In this document: one piece after another, positions 16,680 through 25,994 of the stretch | How positions within the stretch are numbered: position 1 is the stretch's first letter | How the letters are laid out: each line of letters opens with the position of its first letter | Position numbers and translations under genes: made by a program | DNA from: Sedimenticola sp. | Lineage (GTDB): Bacteria; Pseudomonadota; Gammaproteobacteria; Chromatiales; Chromatiaceae | Assembly: GCA_027068675.1 (NCBI GenBank) | Contig: JAMOMH010000311.1 | Coordinates: forward strand, 1-33,685 | DNA: 33,685 nt | Reading direction: 5' to 3' | The notes under the pieces: model-generated | Database searches by the model: none | Told to the model about the DNA's origin: nothing | What the model saw: only the letters and a program-made list of their open reading frames with translations

Positions 16680-18515
16680 ATGGATAGACGTGACTTTCTT
16701 AAAAAATCACTAGTGGGTGCTACGATTGCAGGAACAGGCGCGGTGACGCTTAGTAAGCAAGAGATTGCTGTAGCCAGCAGCAAAAAACCGGATAAAAACC
16801 ATATTCCGCCAGGACAGTTAGATGAATATTATGGTTTCTGGAGTGGTGGTCAATCGGGTGAACTGCGTATTCTTGGTATTCCATCCATGCGTGAGCTGAT
16901 GCGGATACCTGTATTTAATCATGATGCTGCCACGGGTTGGGGGAAAACAGATTTCTCCAAAAAACTGTTGGGTGGTCGATTCACAGGTGATAATCATCAT
17001 GTGCATCTCTCATATACGGACGGCACTTATGATGGCCGTTATATCTATGTTAATGATAAGGCTCAGGGGCGTTTAGCACGCGTAAGCATACCCAATATGG
17101 AGGTCGATGCTATTGTTGATATTCCCAATAGCCAAGGTACACACGGTATCTTTCCTCAGCGCCATAAAACAGGCTTGGTTCTCTGTAACTCTGAGTTTCG
17201 TGTGCCGGTCACGGATGATCCTGCAGATGTAATGGATCCATCTAAATATGCCACTCTTCATACGGCCATTAATGGTGAAACAATGAAGGTTGAGTGGCAG
17301 GTGATGGTCGACTCCAACCTAGACTTATGTGCCACGGACTATGAGGGTCTCTACTCCTTTGCTACGGCTTACAATACCGAGGGTGGTGTACATCTTGAAG
17401 AGATGATTTCACTCGACCAGGATTTTCTGTTGGTCTTTCATCTTGAGCGAATTAGCAAGGCAGTTAAAGCAGGCAGAACGATCACTCTGAGAGATGACCC
17501 TGCTCCTGTGGTGGATGCACGTGATGAGGATTCACCTTATGTACTGCGTATCCCCATCCCCAAAAGCCCTCATGGTGTCAATGTTGACCCTACGGGGCGT
17601 TATGCCATCTGCTCTGGCAAGCTATCACCCACGGTATCAGTCGTTGATATTGAGAAAATAGCAGCAGCCTTTGCAGGTGAGATTAAACCTAGAGATTGTG
17701 TTATTGCAGAGCATGAAGTTGGCTTAGGCCCCCTGCACACCTGCTTTGATGGACGAGGCAATGCTTATACCTCACTCTTTATCGACTCAAATATTACTAA
17801 GTGGAATATTGATAAAGCGATCCGAGCCTATCAAGGTGAAGATGTTAACCCCATTATTGACCGCCTGGATGTTTACTATCAGGTAGGGCATACCAACTCC
17901 TCGCTGTCTGAGACTAAAGATGCCGATGGCAAATGGTTGATGGCGCTGTGTAAACTTTCAAAAGATCGCTTCCTCAATGTTGGCCCGATGCATCCTGAGA
18001 ATGATGAGTTGATTGATATTTCAGGTGAGAAGATGGTGCTGGTGCATGATGGCCCCGCTTATGCAGAGCCACATGACTGCATCATGCTGCCTAAGGATAT
18101 GATCCATCCGCTCAAATTTAATGATAAAAAAGGCCCAAGGCATGAGCTCTACAAAGCATGGGCGAAGGAGGATAAGGTCAAGCTAACTCGGCATGGTCGT
18201 GTTTTCCGAAAGGGTGAAAAATCAGTTCGTGTCTACATGCCTTGTAAAGCCCCCAAATTTAAGCTCAAAGAGTTTGAAGTCTTTGAGGGGGATGAGGTTC
18301 AGATCATCATGACCAATACCAATAATGTGGCTGATTTGGCGCATGGGCTGACCATTTGTGACCATGATGTCTGCTTTATCGTCAATGCGTTAGATACGCA
18401 AAGTATCACTTTTACTGCGGGTAAACCGGGTGTTTATTGGTACTACTGTCCCTACTTCTGCCATGCGCTGCATCTAGAGATGCGTGGGCGGATGATTGTG
18501 AAGGCACGTACCTAG
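16680..18515 (+). CDS. nosZ: Nitrous oxide reductase (Tat-dependent type)
   Basis: Reduces N2O to N2 in the periplasm. With the ATG at 16680 the precursor has 611 residues and a Tat signal (MDRRDFLKKS, then a hydrophobic stretch), placing it with clade I NosZ. The beta-propeller carries the CuZ histidine region DNHHVHLSYTDG (H106, H107, H109), HGIFP, PHGVNVDPTGRYAICSGK, GPLHTCFDGRGNAYTSLF and HDGPAYAEPHDCI. The C-terminal cupredoxin domain has the CuA motif C590-x3-C594-x3-H598-x2-M601 in CPYFCHALHLEM. Position 592 is Tyr where Pseudomonas NosZ has Trp; that residue binds through its backbone. A TTG 18 bases upstream is less likely because it would bury the Tat signal behind six extra residues. 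Confidence 0.97.
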   Translation: MDRRDFLKKSLVGATIAGTGAVTLSKQEIAVASSKKPDKNHIPPGQLDEYYGFWSGGQSGELRILGIPSMRELMRIPVFNHDAATGWGKTDFSKKLLGGRFTGDNHHVHLSYTDGTYDGRYIYVNDKAQGRLARVSIPNMEVDAIVDIPNSQGTHGIFPQRHKTGLVLCNSEFRVPVTDDPADVMDPSKYATLHTAINGETMKVEWQVMVDSNLDLCATDYEGLYSFATAYNTEGGVHLEEMISLDQDFLLVFHLERISKAVKAGRTITLRDDPAPVVDARDEDSPYVLRIPIPKSPHGVNVDPTGRYAICSGKLSPTVSVVDIEKIAAAFAGEIKPRDCVIAEHEVGLGPLHTCFDGRGNAYTSLFIDSNITKWNIDKAIRAYQGEDVNPIIDRLDVYYQVGHTNSSLSETKDADGKWLMALCKLSKDRFLNVGPMHPENDELIDISGEKMVLVHDGPAYAEPHDCIMLPKDMIHPLKFNDKKGPRHELYKAWAKEDKVKLTRHGRVFRKGEKSVRVYMPCKAPKFKLKEFEVFEGDEVQIIMTNTNNVADLAHGLTICDHDVCFIVNALDTQSITFTAGKPGVYWYYCPYFCHALHLEMRGRMIVKART

Positions 18516-18571
18516 CTCACTTTTAATAGAATCAAGCAGCCGCTTTTAGTGTTGTTGCCACTATCGTTTCT

Positions 18572-18610
18572 GGGCATGGATGCCCCTTAATCCCCTCTTC
18601 TCTGTGGGGC
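18572..18610. other. Inverted repeats in the nosZ-chemoreceptor gap
   Basis: GGGCAT (18572-18577) and ATGCCC (18580-18585) form a tight palindrome, and GCCCC (18582-18586) could instead pair with GGGGC (18606-18610). They share bases, so the two pairings exclude each other. No T-run follows. They might modulate transcript levels between nosZ and the downstream genes. Confidence 0.3.
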
Positions 18611-18628
18611 AAATTGGGTCAATAAAAA

Positions 18629-20302
18629 ATGACAGATCAAAATAGCATGCCATCTCTCTGGGAGAGATATAACAACCTAAATCTTGGGTTTCGGCTGGTT
18701 GCTACCATCTCTGTTCTGATGGTAACGGGTTCTATTATGTTGACTTCATGGGCCTCCTATGAGCAGCAGCGCATTGCGACAGATCAAGCTAAAGAGTTTT
18801 CAGAGAGTATTCACCACCTGACGATGGCTGGATTAACCGCCATGATGCAGACACGGGTCATACGCTCACGCAGAATATTGATGGATCAAATTAAAGAGTC
18901 CAATAATATTAAAGATCTGAAAGTTATTAGAAACAAAGATATAAAGTTTAAAAAGGCACGCAGCCGCAAAAAAGATGAAAACCCGCCACCACCAGTGATT
19001 ATTGACCCTGCGGAACAGGCGCTGGCTGATAAGGTGATGGCTTCTAATGAGCCCTATCTTGAGATCATACATGAGGCGGATGGAACCCAACTCTATGCTA
19101 TTCGTCCTATTGCAGTTAGTGGAAACTATCTGGGCAAAAATTGCCTGAAATGCCACAAATCAGAAGAGGGGACGGTGATTGCGGTTACCTCAATGAAGAT
19201 ATCAATGGATGAGGTTATTGCTGAGGTTGAGGTGTTCCGCTACAAATTGATCGGTGCGACTATCGTCTCTCTGCTCTGTCTGCTTATCCTGCTCCACATG
19301 CTGATTAAACATGCTGTGGCGCTGCCAACACTCAATATTCTATCGGTTGTCAGATCAGCTAATGATAAAGATCTTACCCACTCAATAGAGTTGGATAGAG
19401 AGGATGAAATTGGCCAGATTGGTATCAGTCTACAATCCTTTTTCGCCGTTCTACGAAATGCCCTGCAAGAGGTTCGGCAGTGTTCACATGATGTTGATAA
19501 ATCGGCTGAGGATATGGTCCGTTTAGCAGGTGATATTGTGAATGATGGTGATGATTCAGCAATGGGTGATAATGATGGTACATCGCAATATTTAGAAAAA
19601 ATAACCAACTCAACTAAAGAGATCGCCTCTGGGGTGAACTCGGTGAATGAGGCGTTGGATGAGGTACGAATCTCTGTTGATAGTGTTGGTGAGCAGGTTG
19701 ATAACTCTGCTGAGCTAACATCAGCTGCTGCAAGTGCAGCAGATGGTATCAATACCACCATTGAAGAGCTTGATGCCTCTAGTACAGAGATTCAAAAAGT
19801 GGTTGAAGTGATCCACTCTATTGCAGAGCAGACCAACCTATTAGCGCTCAATGCAGCCATTGAGGCAGCTAGAGCGGGTGATTCTGGGCGTGGTTTTGCC
19901 GTAGTCGCCAATGAGGTCAAAGCCTTGGCCAGCCGCACCGGTGAGGCAACTGAGGAGATTAAGAAGCAGATAGCCACCATGCAGCAAAATAGCGCCAGCT
20001 CTGTGACGGCAATCCGCTCTATTGTTGAGCGAATTACCCAGATCAATAGTATCTCCCAAACAATCTCCCTATCGGTCGATCAGCAGCGTGAAGGGGTGCA
20101 AAATATTGTGCAACTGGCGACTTCTGTTGCAGAGCGTGTTGATGGTATTGGGGAAGAGGTGGAGGTTGCGGTGAGTGGAATTAGTACTGAGATCCAAAAA
20201 AGCTCACAAGATGCAGCCAGCCAAGTTGATAAAGAGGCGCAAAACCTCGCAGCACTATCAAAAGAGTTGAATGGATTGGTTGAGTGTTTCAAGTTGAGTT
20301 GA
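18629..20302 (+). CDS. Methyl-accepting chemotaxis protein with a haem-c periplasmic sensor
   Basis: A 557-residue transducer: TM1 ~21-43, periplasmic sensor ~44-205, TM2 ~206-227, HAMP-like linker ~228-280, and a signalling coiled coil with the conserved hairpin [18 protein letters not shown] (400-417) then [15 protein letters not shown]. The sensor holds CLKCH at 172-176 within [17 protein letters not shown]...[12 protein letters not shown], resembling the DUF3365/Tll0287-like haem domain, so covalent haem attachment is expected. A Pro run (119-122) and an acidic Asp/Gly stretch (302-317) are unusual. No CheR/CheB tail pentapeptide is present. It lies between nosZ and nosD, so redox, NO or N2O-related energy taxis is plausible; the ligand is unknown. 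Confidence 0.9.
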   Translation: MTDQNSMPSLWERYNNLNLGFRLVATISVLMVTGSIMLTSWASYEQQRIATDQAKEFSESIHHLTMAGLTAMMQTRVIRSRRILMDQIKESNNIKDLKVIRNKDIKFKKARSRKKDENPPPPVIIDPAEQALADKVMASNEPYLEIIHEADGTQLYAIRPIAVSGNYLGKNCLKCHKSEEGTVIAVTSMKISMDEVIAEVEVFRYKLIGATIVSLLCLLILLHMLIKHAVALPTLNILSVVRSANDKDLTHSIELDREDEIGQIGISLQSFFAVLRNALQEVRQCSHDVDKSAEDMVRLAGDIVNDGDDSAMGDNDGTSQYLEKITNSTKEIASGVNSVNEALDEVRISVDSVGEQVDNSAELTSAAASAADGINTTIEELDASSTEIQKVVEVIHSIAEQTNLLALNAAIEAARAGDSGRGFAVVANEVKALASRTGEATEEIKKQIATMQQNSASSVTAIRSIVERITQINSISQTISLSVDQQREGVQNIVQLATSVAERVDGIGEEVEVAVSGISTEIQKSSQDAASQVDKEAQNLAALSKELNGLVECFKLS

Positions 20303-20383
20303 TCTAGATGAATGGTTATCTGATAAACAGAAAATAGCTTGCTACGGGATAGAGTTTACCCTATGGAAGGAGGTCATAAATTG

Positions 20384-21679
20384 ATGTTTTTTTGTTTGAA
20401 GCCTCCAGTGATGGTGCTCATGTTGTGGCTCTCCATCTGGGTTCAGCCACTTATGGCTGGCGTTATACATATCACTAATCAAGAGGCCAGTTTGCAGCTG
20501 GCTATTGATAACGCATCGGTAGGTGACACACTTATTATTGGCCCAGGTACATGGCATGGTGCCATTACCATTAACAAGCCACTGACACTACAAAGTGCAG
20601 GTGGCATTATTGATGGTGAAGGCAAAGGGCGTGTGGTGGTGGTGGATGCACCTAGTGTGATTGTAGAGGGTTTAACCATCAGGAATAGTGGAGATAATCT
20701 ACGCAAATCTGATGGCTGTATCTACGTTACCCATAAAGCAACAAAAGCGGTCATAACAGGTAACAAGCTAATTGATTGCACATTTGGTATCTGGATAAAC
20801 AGGGTAGATGGTGCTCAGGTTATCGCCAACCGAGTCTTTGGCAAAAGTGAAAAACCTCAATCTGAGCGGGGCAACGGAATCCATCTGCATGATGGCATCA
20901 ACCTGCTCATCAAAGATAACCACATCTCAGGTGCGCGTGATGGCATCTTTATCTCTGTTACTGAAGAGTCCCTGATTGAGTCAAACATAACGGAGAATCT
21001 GCGTTATGGCATCCACTATATGTACTCTGAGTACAACCAACTAAAGAACAATATTAGCCGATATAACGTCAATGGTTTTGCCATTATGCAGAGCCACTAT
21101 CTAACGATTGAGGGTAACCAAGCTTATGGTAATGAGAACCATGGGTTGCTCTTTCGTGATGCTCAATATTGCATCATCAAAAATAATAATCTGTATGACA
21201 ACGGTAATGGGCTTTTTCTCTTTGCCAGTTATGACAACAAGATCTTCTCCAACCGAATTGTGCAGAACAAAATAGGGGCCAAAATATGGGCCGGTAGTGT
21301 GCGTAATGCGGTTTATAACAATCGCTTTATCGGTAATAAACAGCAAATATTCTATGTCTCAGCAACGGATCTGCATTGGGGTAAAGAGCAGTTGGGTAAC
21401 TACTGGAGTGACTATGTTGGTTGGGATCAAAATAGTGATGGTATTGGTGATAAACCCTACCGAGTAGATAGTTTCACCTCCAATCTACTCTTCCGCTACC
21501 CCACTGCCGTCCTGCTTTTACGCAGCCCCTCTTTGGAGCTTTTGGCCCAGCTGCAACAAAAGATGCCAGTGATGAAGAGTGCAACAGTGATTGACCATGC
21601 GCCGTTGATGAAATTGATAAATCAATTGCCACTCAAATTGGCAGAAGTTTCAATAGGTGGCCCCAATGAAGAGTATTGA
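20384..21679 (+). CDS. nosD: NosD, periplasmic copper-site maturation protein
   Basis: Periplasmic right-handed beta-helix protein that works with the NosFY ABC transporter in assembling the CuZ [4Cu:2S] site. The start ATG 20384 has a strong AAGGAGG (20367-20373) and gives a signal peptide ending PLMA/GVIH. Repeated PbH1/CASH-type turns are visible (e.g. IEGNQAYGNENHGLLFRDAQ), and the terminal block LGNYWSDYVGWDQNSDGIGD is a NosD hallmark. An earlier in-frame TTG and ATG (20339, 20363) lack such a site. It ends 14 bp inside nosF. Total 431 residues, normal for the family. Confidence 0.95.
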   Translation: MFFCLKPPVMVLMLWLSIWVQPLMAGVIHITNQEASLQLAIDNASVGDTLIIGPGTWHGAITINKPLTLQSAGGIIDGEGKGRVVVVDAPSVIVEGLTIRNSGDNLRKSDGCIYVTHKATKAVITGNKLIDCTFGIWINRVDGAQVIANRVFGKSEKPQSERGNGIHLHDGINLLIKDNHISGARDGIFISVTEESLIESNITENLRYGIHYMYSEYNQLKNNISRYNVNGFAIMQSHYLTIEGNQAYGNENHGLLFRDAQYCIIKNNNLYDNGNGLFLFASYDNKIFSNRIVQNKIGAKIWAGSVRNAVYNNRFIGNKQQIFYVSATDLHWGKEQLGNYWSDYVGWDQNSDGIGDKPYRVDSFTSNLLFRYPTAVLLLRSPSLELLAQLQQKMPVMKSATVIDHAPLMKLINQLPLKLAEVSIGGPNEEY

Positions 21680-22568
21680 GGTTAAAGATATCAGTGTCAG
21701 CTTCAGTGGTTTTAAGGCACTACAGAAGGTGGATCTAAAAATAGAGCCTGGTGATGCTTTGATGCTAACGGGGCCAAATGGTGCAGGAAAATCGACACTG
21801 CTACATACCCTGCTTGGTTTGGTGCTGCCTGATAGTGGCAAGATATTGCTGGATGGAATGGAGACTAAAATTGATAACAGTTTCAAACAAAAGGTTGCTT
21901 ATCTACCTGAGGCGGTCAATTTTTCAGACTCATTAAGTGCCTACAACGTACTTAAGTTTTTTGCACAAGTTCGAGGCACTGATCGTATAAAAATTGATGA
22001 GACACTTCGGCAAGTTGGTCTAGAAAAAGCTAAACACCGCAAGGTACACACCTTCTCCTGTGGCATGCGCCAGCGTCTTGGTTTGGGTGTGCTTTTAATG
22101 GCTGATAGTCCACTGCTTATTCTTGATGAGCCAACAACTGGCTTGGATAGTGAAGGTATCTCATTGCTGTTTGATATCCTCCAGGAGAGACGGGCTAAAA
22201 AGCAGTTAACCCTCTTTGCAACACATGATTTTGGCCTGCTGGAACGCCGTGCGAGTAAAATGTGCATCATGCAAAATGGTGTGGTTAAAGCGCTTGATAC
22301 ACCGGACAATCTGCGTTCATCTGTCAACCTTCCTACACATATACGCTTTCAATCTTCACCTAAAGCGCCCCAATTTGCAGTGCTGATGGAGCAGTTAAAG
22401 GCAACCAAAATAGTGCTGGAGGATGAGCAACTATCTGTAGAGACCCCACGTCACAATCTTGCTGCCGTGATGAGTGTGTGGCGAGAGTTTGGCGTAGAGG
22501 CGCCAGCCTTCAGAATTTTGGAGCCTGAGCTGATTGATGTCTATGAAGCGCTACTGGAGCACCAATGA
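21666..22568 (+). CDS. nosF: NosF, ABC transporter ATPase
   Basis: Cytoplasmic ATPase of the NosDFY maturation system, thought to power supply of sulfur to the NosZ CuZ site. Walker A is TGPNGAGKST, the signature motif FSCGMRQRLGLGVLL, Walker B LLILDEPTTGLD, and the switch histidine is in FATHDF. Length is 300 residues. ATG 21666 is chosen over GTG 21657 because AGGTGG immediately precedes it. It overlaps nosD upstream and nosY downstream (ATGA), so the genes are translationally coupled. Confidence 0.95.
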   Translation: MKSIEVKDISVSFSGFKALQKVDLKIEPGDALMLTGPNGAGKSTLLHTLLGLVLPDSGKILLDGMETKIDNSFKQKVAYLPEAVNFSDSLSAYNVLKFFAQVRGTDRIKIDETLRQVGLEKAKHRKVHTFSCGMRQRLGLGVLLMADSPLLILDEPTTGLDSEGISLLFDILQERRAKKQLTLFATHDFGLLERRASKMCIMQNGVVKALDTPDNLRSSVNLPTHIRFQSSPKAPQFAVLMEQLKATKIVLEDEQLSVETPRHNLAAVMSVWREFGVEAPAFRILEPELIDVYEALLEHQ

Positions 22569-23368
22569 TCGGTTCAGTCTTTAATGCCCTGCTGGTACAT
22601 GAATACCTAGAGCGAGTACGTGATCGCTGGATTATTCTAATCAGTATTCTATTCGCAGCACTGGGGGCAGGTGTTAGTCTCTACTCGCAGAACCTTGAAG
22701 GGATGGACTCGGTACAGATTGCAGGCCCCAGCCTAGTCACGCTGGCTACCCTTTTTGTGCCATTGGTTGCACTGATTTTGGGGCATGATGCCATTGTAGG
22801 TGAGCGTGAACGCAATACACTCTCCCTACTGCTCTCACTCCCCATCTCACGCACGGGCCTCGTTGTTGCCAAGATGCTGGGGCGAACAGCAGCGCTCTGC
22901 ACCTCGATTATTGTTGGGCTTGGTGGGGCAATGATACTTACTGCAGCTGACGGGCGTGGGCAGATATTGGCCTTGATGGTGCCAACCATCTTACTTGGTA
23001 TCGCATTTCTCTCGATGGGTGTGGCTATTTCAGCTATCGCAAGGCGTGTCACCGTGGCGGTTAATGTTGCTGTAGCGCTCTGGTTTATCTTTGTTTTTTT
23101 CTTTGACCTTGGGCTGCTTGAGCTGATGGTTATTACAGAGGGTGCGGTCTCCAAAGAGCTTATCCACTACCTTGTCCTGAGTAACCCAGCGGGCCTCTAT
23201 CGATTAGAGATGCTTACCTACTATAACGCCGATATTTTTACCGATGAGATGGGTATCTCTGTTGTGATGCCATCACAAACTATTCGCTTGTTGATCTGGT
23301 CACTATGGGCTGTAGTCCCACTTGCTATCGCCTCATGGGTGATGCAAAAACGGCAGAGTTTCAGATGA
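22565..23368 (+). CDS. nosY: NosY, ABC transporter permease
   Basis: Membrane partner of NosF, 267 residues with about six helices: ~24-41, 55-75, 100-120, 135-160, 165-190 and a last one near the C-terminus (LLIWSLWAVVPLAIASWVM). The cytoplasmic coupling segment GERERNTLSLLLSLPISRTGLVVAKMLGR is typical of ABC-2 type NosY. It overlaps nosF and nosL by 4 bp each (ATGA). Confidence 0.94.
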   Translation: MIGSVFNALLVHEYLERVRDRWIILISILFAALGAGVSLYSQNLEGMDSVQIAGPSLVTLATLFVPLVALILGHDAIVGERERNTLSLLLSLPISRTGLVVAKMLGRTAALCTSIIVGLGGAMILTAADGRGQILALMVPTILLGIAFLSMGVAISAIARRVTVAVNVAVALWFIFVFFFDLGLLELMVITEGAVSKELIHYLVLSNPAGLYRLEMLTYYNADIFTDEMGISVVMPSQTIRLLIWSLWAVVPLAIASWVMQKRQSFR

Positions 23369-23916
23369 AACCGGCTCAAATATTCACAGCCATTGCATCT
23401 CTTGCTTTAGTTGCTGGTGTGCTCTTTTCCCAGATCTCCGTCAAAGATGAACATCACCATACGACCGCCGACATAGCGCTACCACTTGATCTTGTAACGA
23501 ATGGCGAGTGTGAAGCTTGTGCCATGTATGTACTGGAGCAACCTGGCCCAAGAGGGCAGTTGGTCTACAGAGATGGCAGCCGGCGTTATTTCTGCTCAAT
23601 AGGTGATCTGCTGGCTATTTTAACACTGCCATCACCATTGGGAGAGCCCCGCCAAATCTGGATTGAAGCGATGCCCGCCGATATGGTGCTGGCAGATAAC
23701 AGCACAGAGCCTCAACGGTGGGTCAATGTTAATCAGGCTCATTTTGTTGTGGGTATTGAGCGTCGTGGGGTGATGGGTATGCCTGCCGTATCATTGGCAT
23801 CGAGTGAAGATGCCAAGATTTTTATTGGACGTAATGGTGGTGAGTTAAGTGATTGGGATGGTATTCAGCTTATTCATAAAGAGTACTTGCTACGGAAGCA
23901 GTTGCCACCAGGATGA
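23365..23916 (+). CDS. nosL: NosL, copper chaperone for NosZ maturation (no lipobox)
   Basis: Periplasmic Cu(I)-binding accessory protein delivering copper to NosZ. With ATG 23365, which overlaps the nosY stop, it has 183 residues. The NosL core is seen as CEACAM (C49, C52, M54), LVYRDGSRRYFCSIGDLLA (C77) and the later VNVNQAHFVVG...MGMPAVSLAS. Many NosL proteins are lipoproteins, but this N-terminal hydrophobic segment (residues ~5-23) contains no Cys, so it is likely an uncleaved anchor or an ordinary signal peptide. A short His run (H30-H32) follows it. A longer in-frame start at 23305 lies wholly inside nosY and is unlikely. Confidence 0.9.
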   Translation: MKPAQIFTAIASLALVAGVLFSQISVKDEHHHTTADIALPLDLVTNGECEACAMYVLEQPGPRGQLVYRDGSRRYFCSIGDLLAILTLPSPLGEPRQIWIEAMPADMVLADNSTEPQRWVNVNQAHFVVGIERRGVMGMPAVSLASSEDAKIFIGRNGGELSDWDGIQLIHKEYLLRKQLPPG

Positions 23917-25985
23917 GAGATTTAGATAGAAACTTAGCTGGAAGATATAGTGAGGTGGTGCACTACCTATCTATGTTGCTTCTGCTTGGTTTGCTGATGG
24001 CTAATTCAGTTAATGATGCATTGGCAGAGGCTGAGATCGATGCTGAAGTGCATGAGCTAGATGATAAAACACTGCGCTCAGTCATGCCTGCTGCTACACA
24101 TTTTGCAAGGGATAAAAAGAGCCTGTTTGTTGTAGCTTATAACAGCAGTAATGAAGTTATTGGTCGCATTGGGCTAACTATAGATGTATCAGATGTTGTT
24201 GGATACTCTGGTCTGCCAATCATCACGTTGGTGGGGATTGATAGTGAAGGGATTATTCAGGGTACTAATATTATTGAGCACTCTGAGCCAATCCTGTTGC
24301 TAGGCATTCCTGAGCAGCAAATGTTTGACTTCCTTATCCCCTATAAAGGCAAACACCTAAACGACAAAATTAGTATTGGTAAAAGTAGTGACCCTAAAGC
24401 AGTTGAGTTTGACAGTATTTCAGGTGCCACCGTAACGGCATTAATGATTAATGAGGCGATTCAACAAACGGCTATTGAGATTGGCATTGAAAGTGGTCTA
24501 GTCAGCCACTCTGATCAGAACCGAGGTGAATTTGTTGCTGATGAGCCGCCGTGGACCTGGCAACAGATGGTCGAGAAAGGAGCTATTGGCTACCTTCAGG
24601 TACCAGGGATGAGCCCTGAAATAGATCCACCGCTCATAGAACTTTGGTACACCATCGTTGATGCCCCTCAAATGGGTCGTACCCTGCTAGGTGATACCGC
24701 CTATGAATGGAACATAAACAGACTCAAAGAGGGTGAGCATCTGATTATGTTTTTAGGCATTGGCAGCATGTCTTTCAAAGGCACTGGATTTGCGCGGAGT
24801 GGCATATTTGAGCGTATCAGAGTTTTACAGGGTTATGAGACCACCATCTTTCGTGATGTCGATTACACCAACCTCTCTCGTGTCATGCTTGATGGTGCAC
24901 CAGCCTTTAGAGAGGCGGGGCTATTTATTGCAAGAGAGGGAAAAATTGACCCTGGAAAACCATTTGAAGTCTCTTTTGTTGTTAGCCAGCAACAGAAGCA
25001 GAAGAGTTTTATTCGAGAGTTTTCCAGTATCAACTCCAGCCTAAAACTCCCCAATTCAGTCTATCGAGCGGTAGAGACAAAAGCAGCTAATCAGGGCAGT
25101 ACAGAGTTCTGGAAGGTGCAGTGGAAACAGCGTCAGACTGAAGTTATTGCGAGCATCCTATTCTATATTGTAGTTGGCCTTATTTTGCTCTTTCGGCGTC
25201 AGGTGCTGGGTACCAATAGCCGTGAAAATACCATTCAGACTATTGTCTTGCTGGCTAGTTGTACGCTTTTTGGTTTCTACTTTATGGCGCAGCTCTCAAT
25301 TGTGCAGCTTGTTGTCTGGCTGAGATATTTCTTTGGCATGATTGATCTCTCCGTACTGTTGATAGAGCCGGTGCTTTTTGTCACCTGGATTGCAGCTGTC
25401 GTTCTTATTCTTGCTTTTGGTAAAGGTGCCTATTGTGGCTGGCTCTGCCCCTATGGTGCGCTAACCGAACTTATATTTAAGGTCGGTCGGATGCTGCGAT
25501 TGCCGGTGATTGATCCATCAGATCAAGTAGAAAAATCACTTGATACGGTTAAGTACACACTGCTGTTTGCCATTATTTTGACCACCTTTGTCTTCCCTAA
25601 ATGGGGCCACTATTTTGCTGATATTGAGCCGTTTAAATATACTTTTCTAGTGACACCCTGGAGTCAGTCGGCACTTATTTTTGTCTGGTGGAGTATTTTA
25701 ATTATCGCCTCCATTGTCATGTTTAGGCCATTTTGTCGTTACATTTGCCCACTTGGTGGTGGTTTAGCACTATTAGGTGCGCTCAGTCGATTTAACATAA
25801 AGCGTCACCCCCTCTGTTCAAAATGCAAAATATGTGCGCGAGATTGCGATGTGCATGCGATTAATGCCGAAGGTCAAATTAACAAAATTGAATGCACATT
25901 GTGCATGCGTTGTATCAATAACTATCAAGATCAAACCCGTTGCCCAGAGTTACTTTGTGCAGCTAAAAAACACCCAGCAAAATAA
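23913..25985 (+). CDS. nosR: NosR, membrane flavin/iron-sulfur protein for N2O reduction
   Basis: A 690-residue protein needed for NosZ activity, thought to pass electrons from the quinol pool. Order: N-terminal signal/anchor (~15-39); periplasmic FMN-binding domain with SGATVT (170-175), the expected covalent FMN-Thr site; about five or six helices from ~415; two CxxxCP motifs (C508/C512 and C608/C612); and a ferredoxin-like tail with CxxCxxCxxxC (635, 638, 641, 645) and CxxCxxC-x9-C (661, 664, 667, 677). All key residues are present. It overlaps the nosL stop (ATGA). It lies after nosL rather than before nosZ, where nosR usually is. No apbE/nosX flavin transferase is in the window. Confidence 0.96.
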   Translation: MRDLDRNLAGRYSEVVHYLSMLLLLGLLMANSVNDALAEAEIDAEVHELDDKTLRSVMPAATHFARDKKSLFVVAYNSSNEVIGRIGLTIDVSDVVGYSGLPIITLVGIDSEGIIQGTNIIEHSEPILLLGIPEQQMFDFLIPYKGKHLNDKISIGKSSDPKAVEFDSISGATVTALMINEAIQQTAIEIGIESGLVSHSDQNRGEFVADEPPWTWQQMVEKGAIGYLQVPGMSPEIDPPLIELWYTIVDAPQMGRTLLGDTAYEWNINRLKEGEHLIMFLGIGSMSFKGTGFARSGIFERIRVLQGYETTIFRDVDYTNLSRVMLDGAPAFREAGLFIAREGKIDPGKPFEVSFVVSQQQKQKSFIREFSSINSSLKLPNSVYRAVETKAANQGSTEFWKVQWKQRQTEVIASILFYIVVGLILLFRRQVLGTNSRENTIQTIVLLASCTLFGFYFMAQLSIVQLVVWLRYFFGMIDLSVLLIEPVLFVTWIAAVVLILAFGKGAYCGWLCPYGALTELIFKVGRMLRLPVIDPSDQVEKSLDTVKYTLLFAIILTTFVFPKWGHYFADIEPFKYTFLVTPWSQSALIFVWWSILIIASIVMFRPFCRYICPLGGGLALLGALSRFNIKRHPLCSKCKICARDCDVHAINAEGQINKIECTLCMRCINNYQDQTRCPELLCAAKKHPAK

Positions 25986-25994
25986 GGCAGGCAG

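Noticed and set aside
18629-20302. The chemoreceptor as NosP or a nos-specific histidine-kinase sensor
   Set aside because: The cytoplasmic part is a canonical MCP signalling hairpin, with no kinase or FIST domain.
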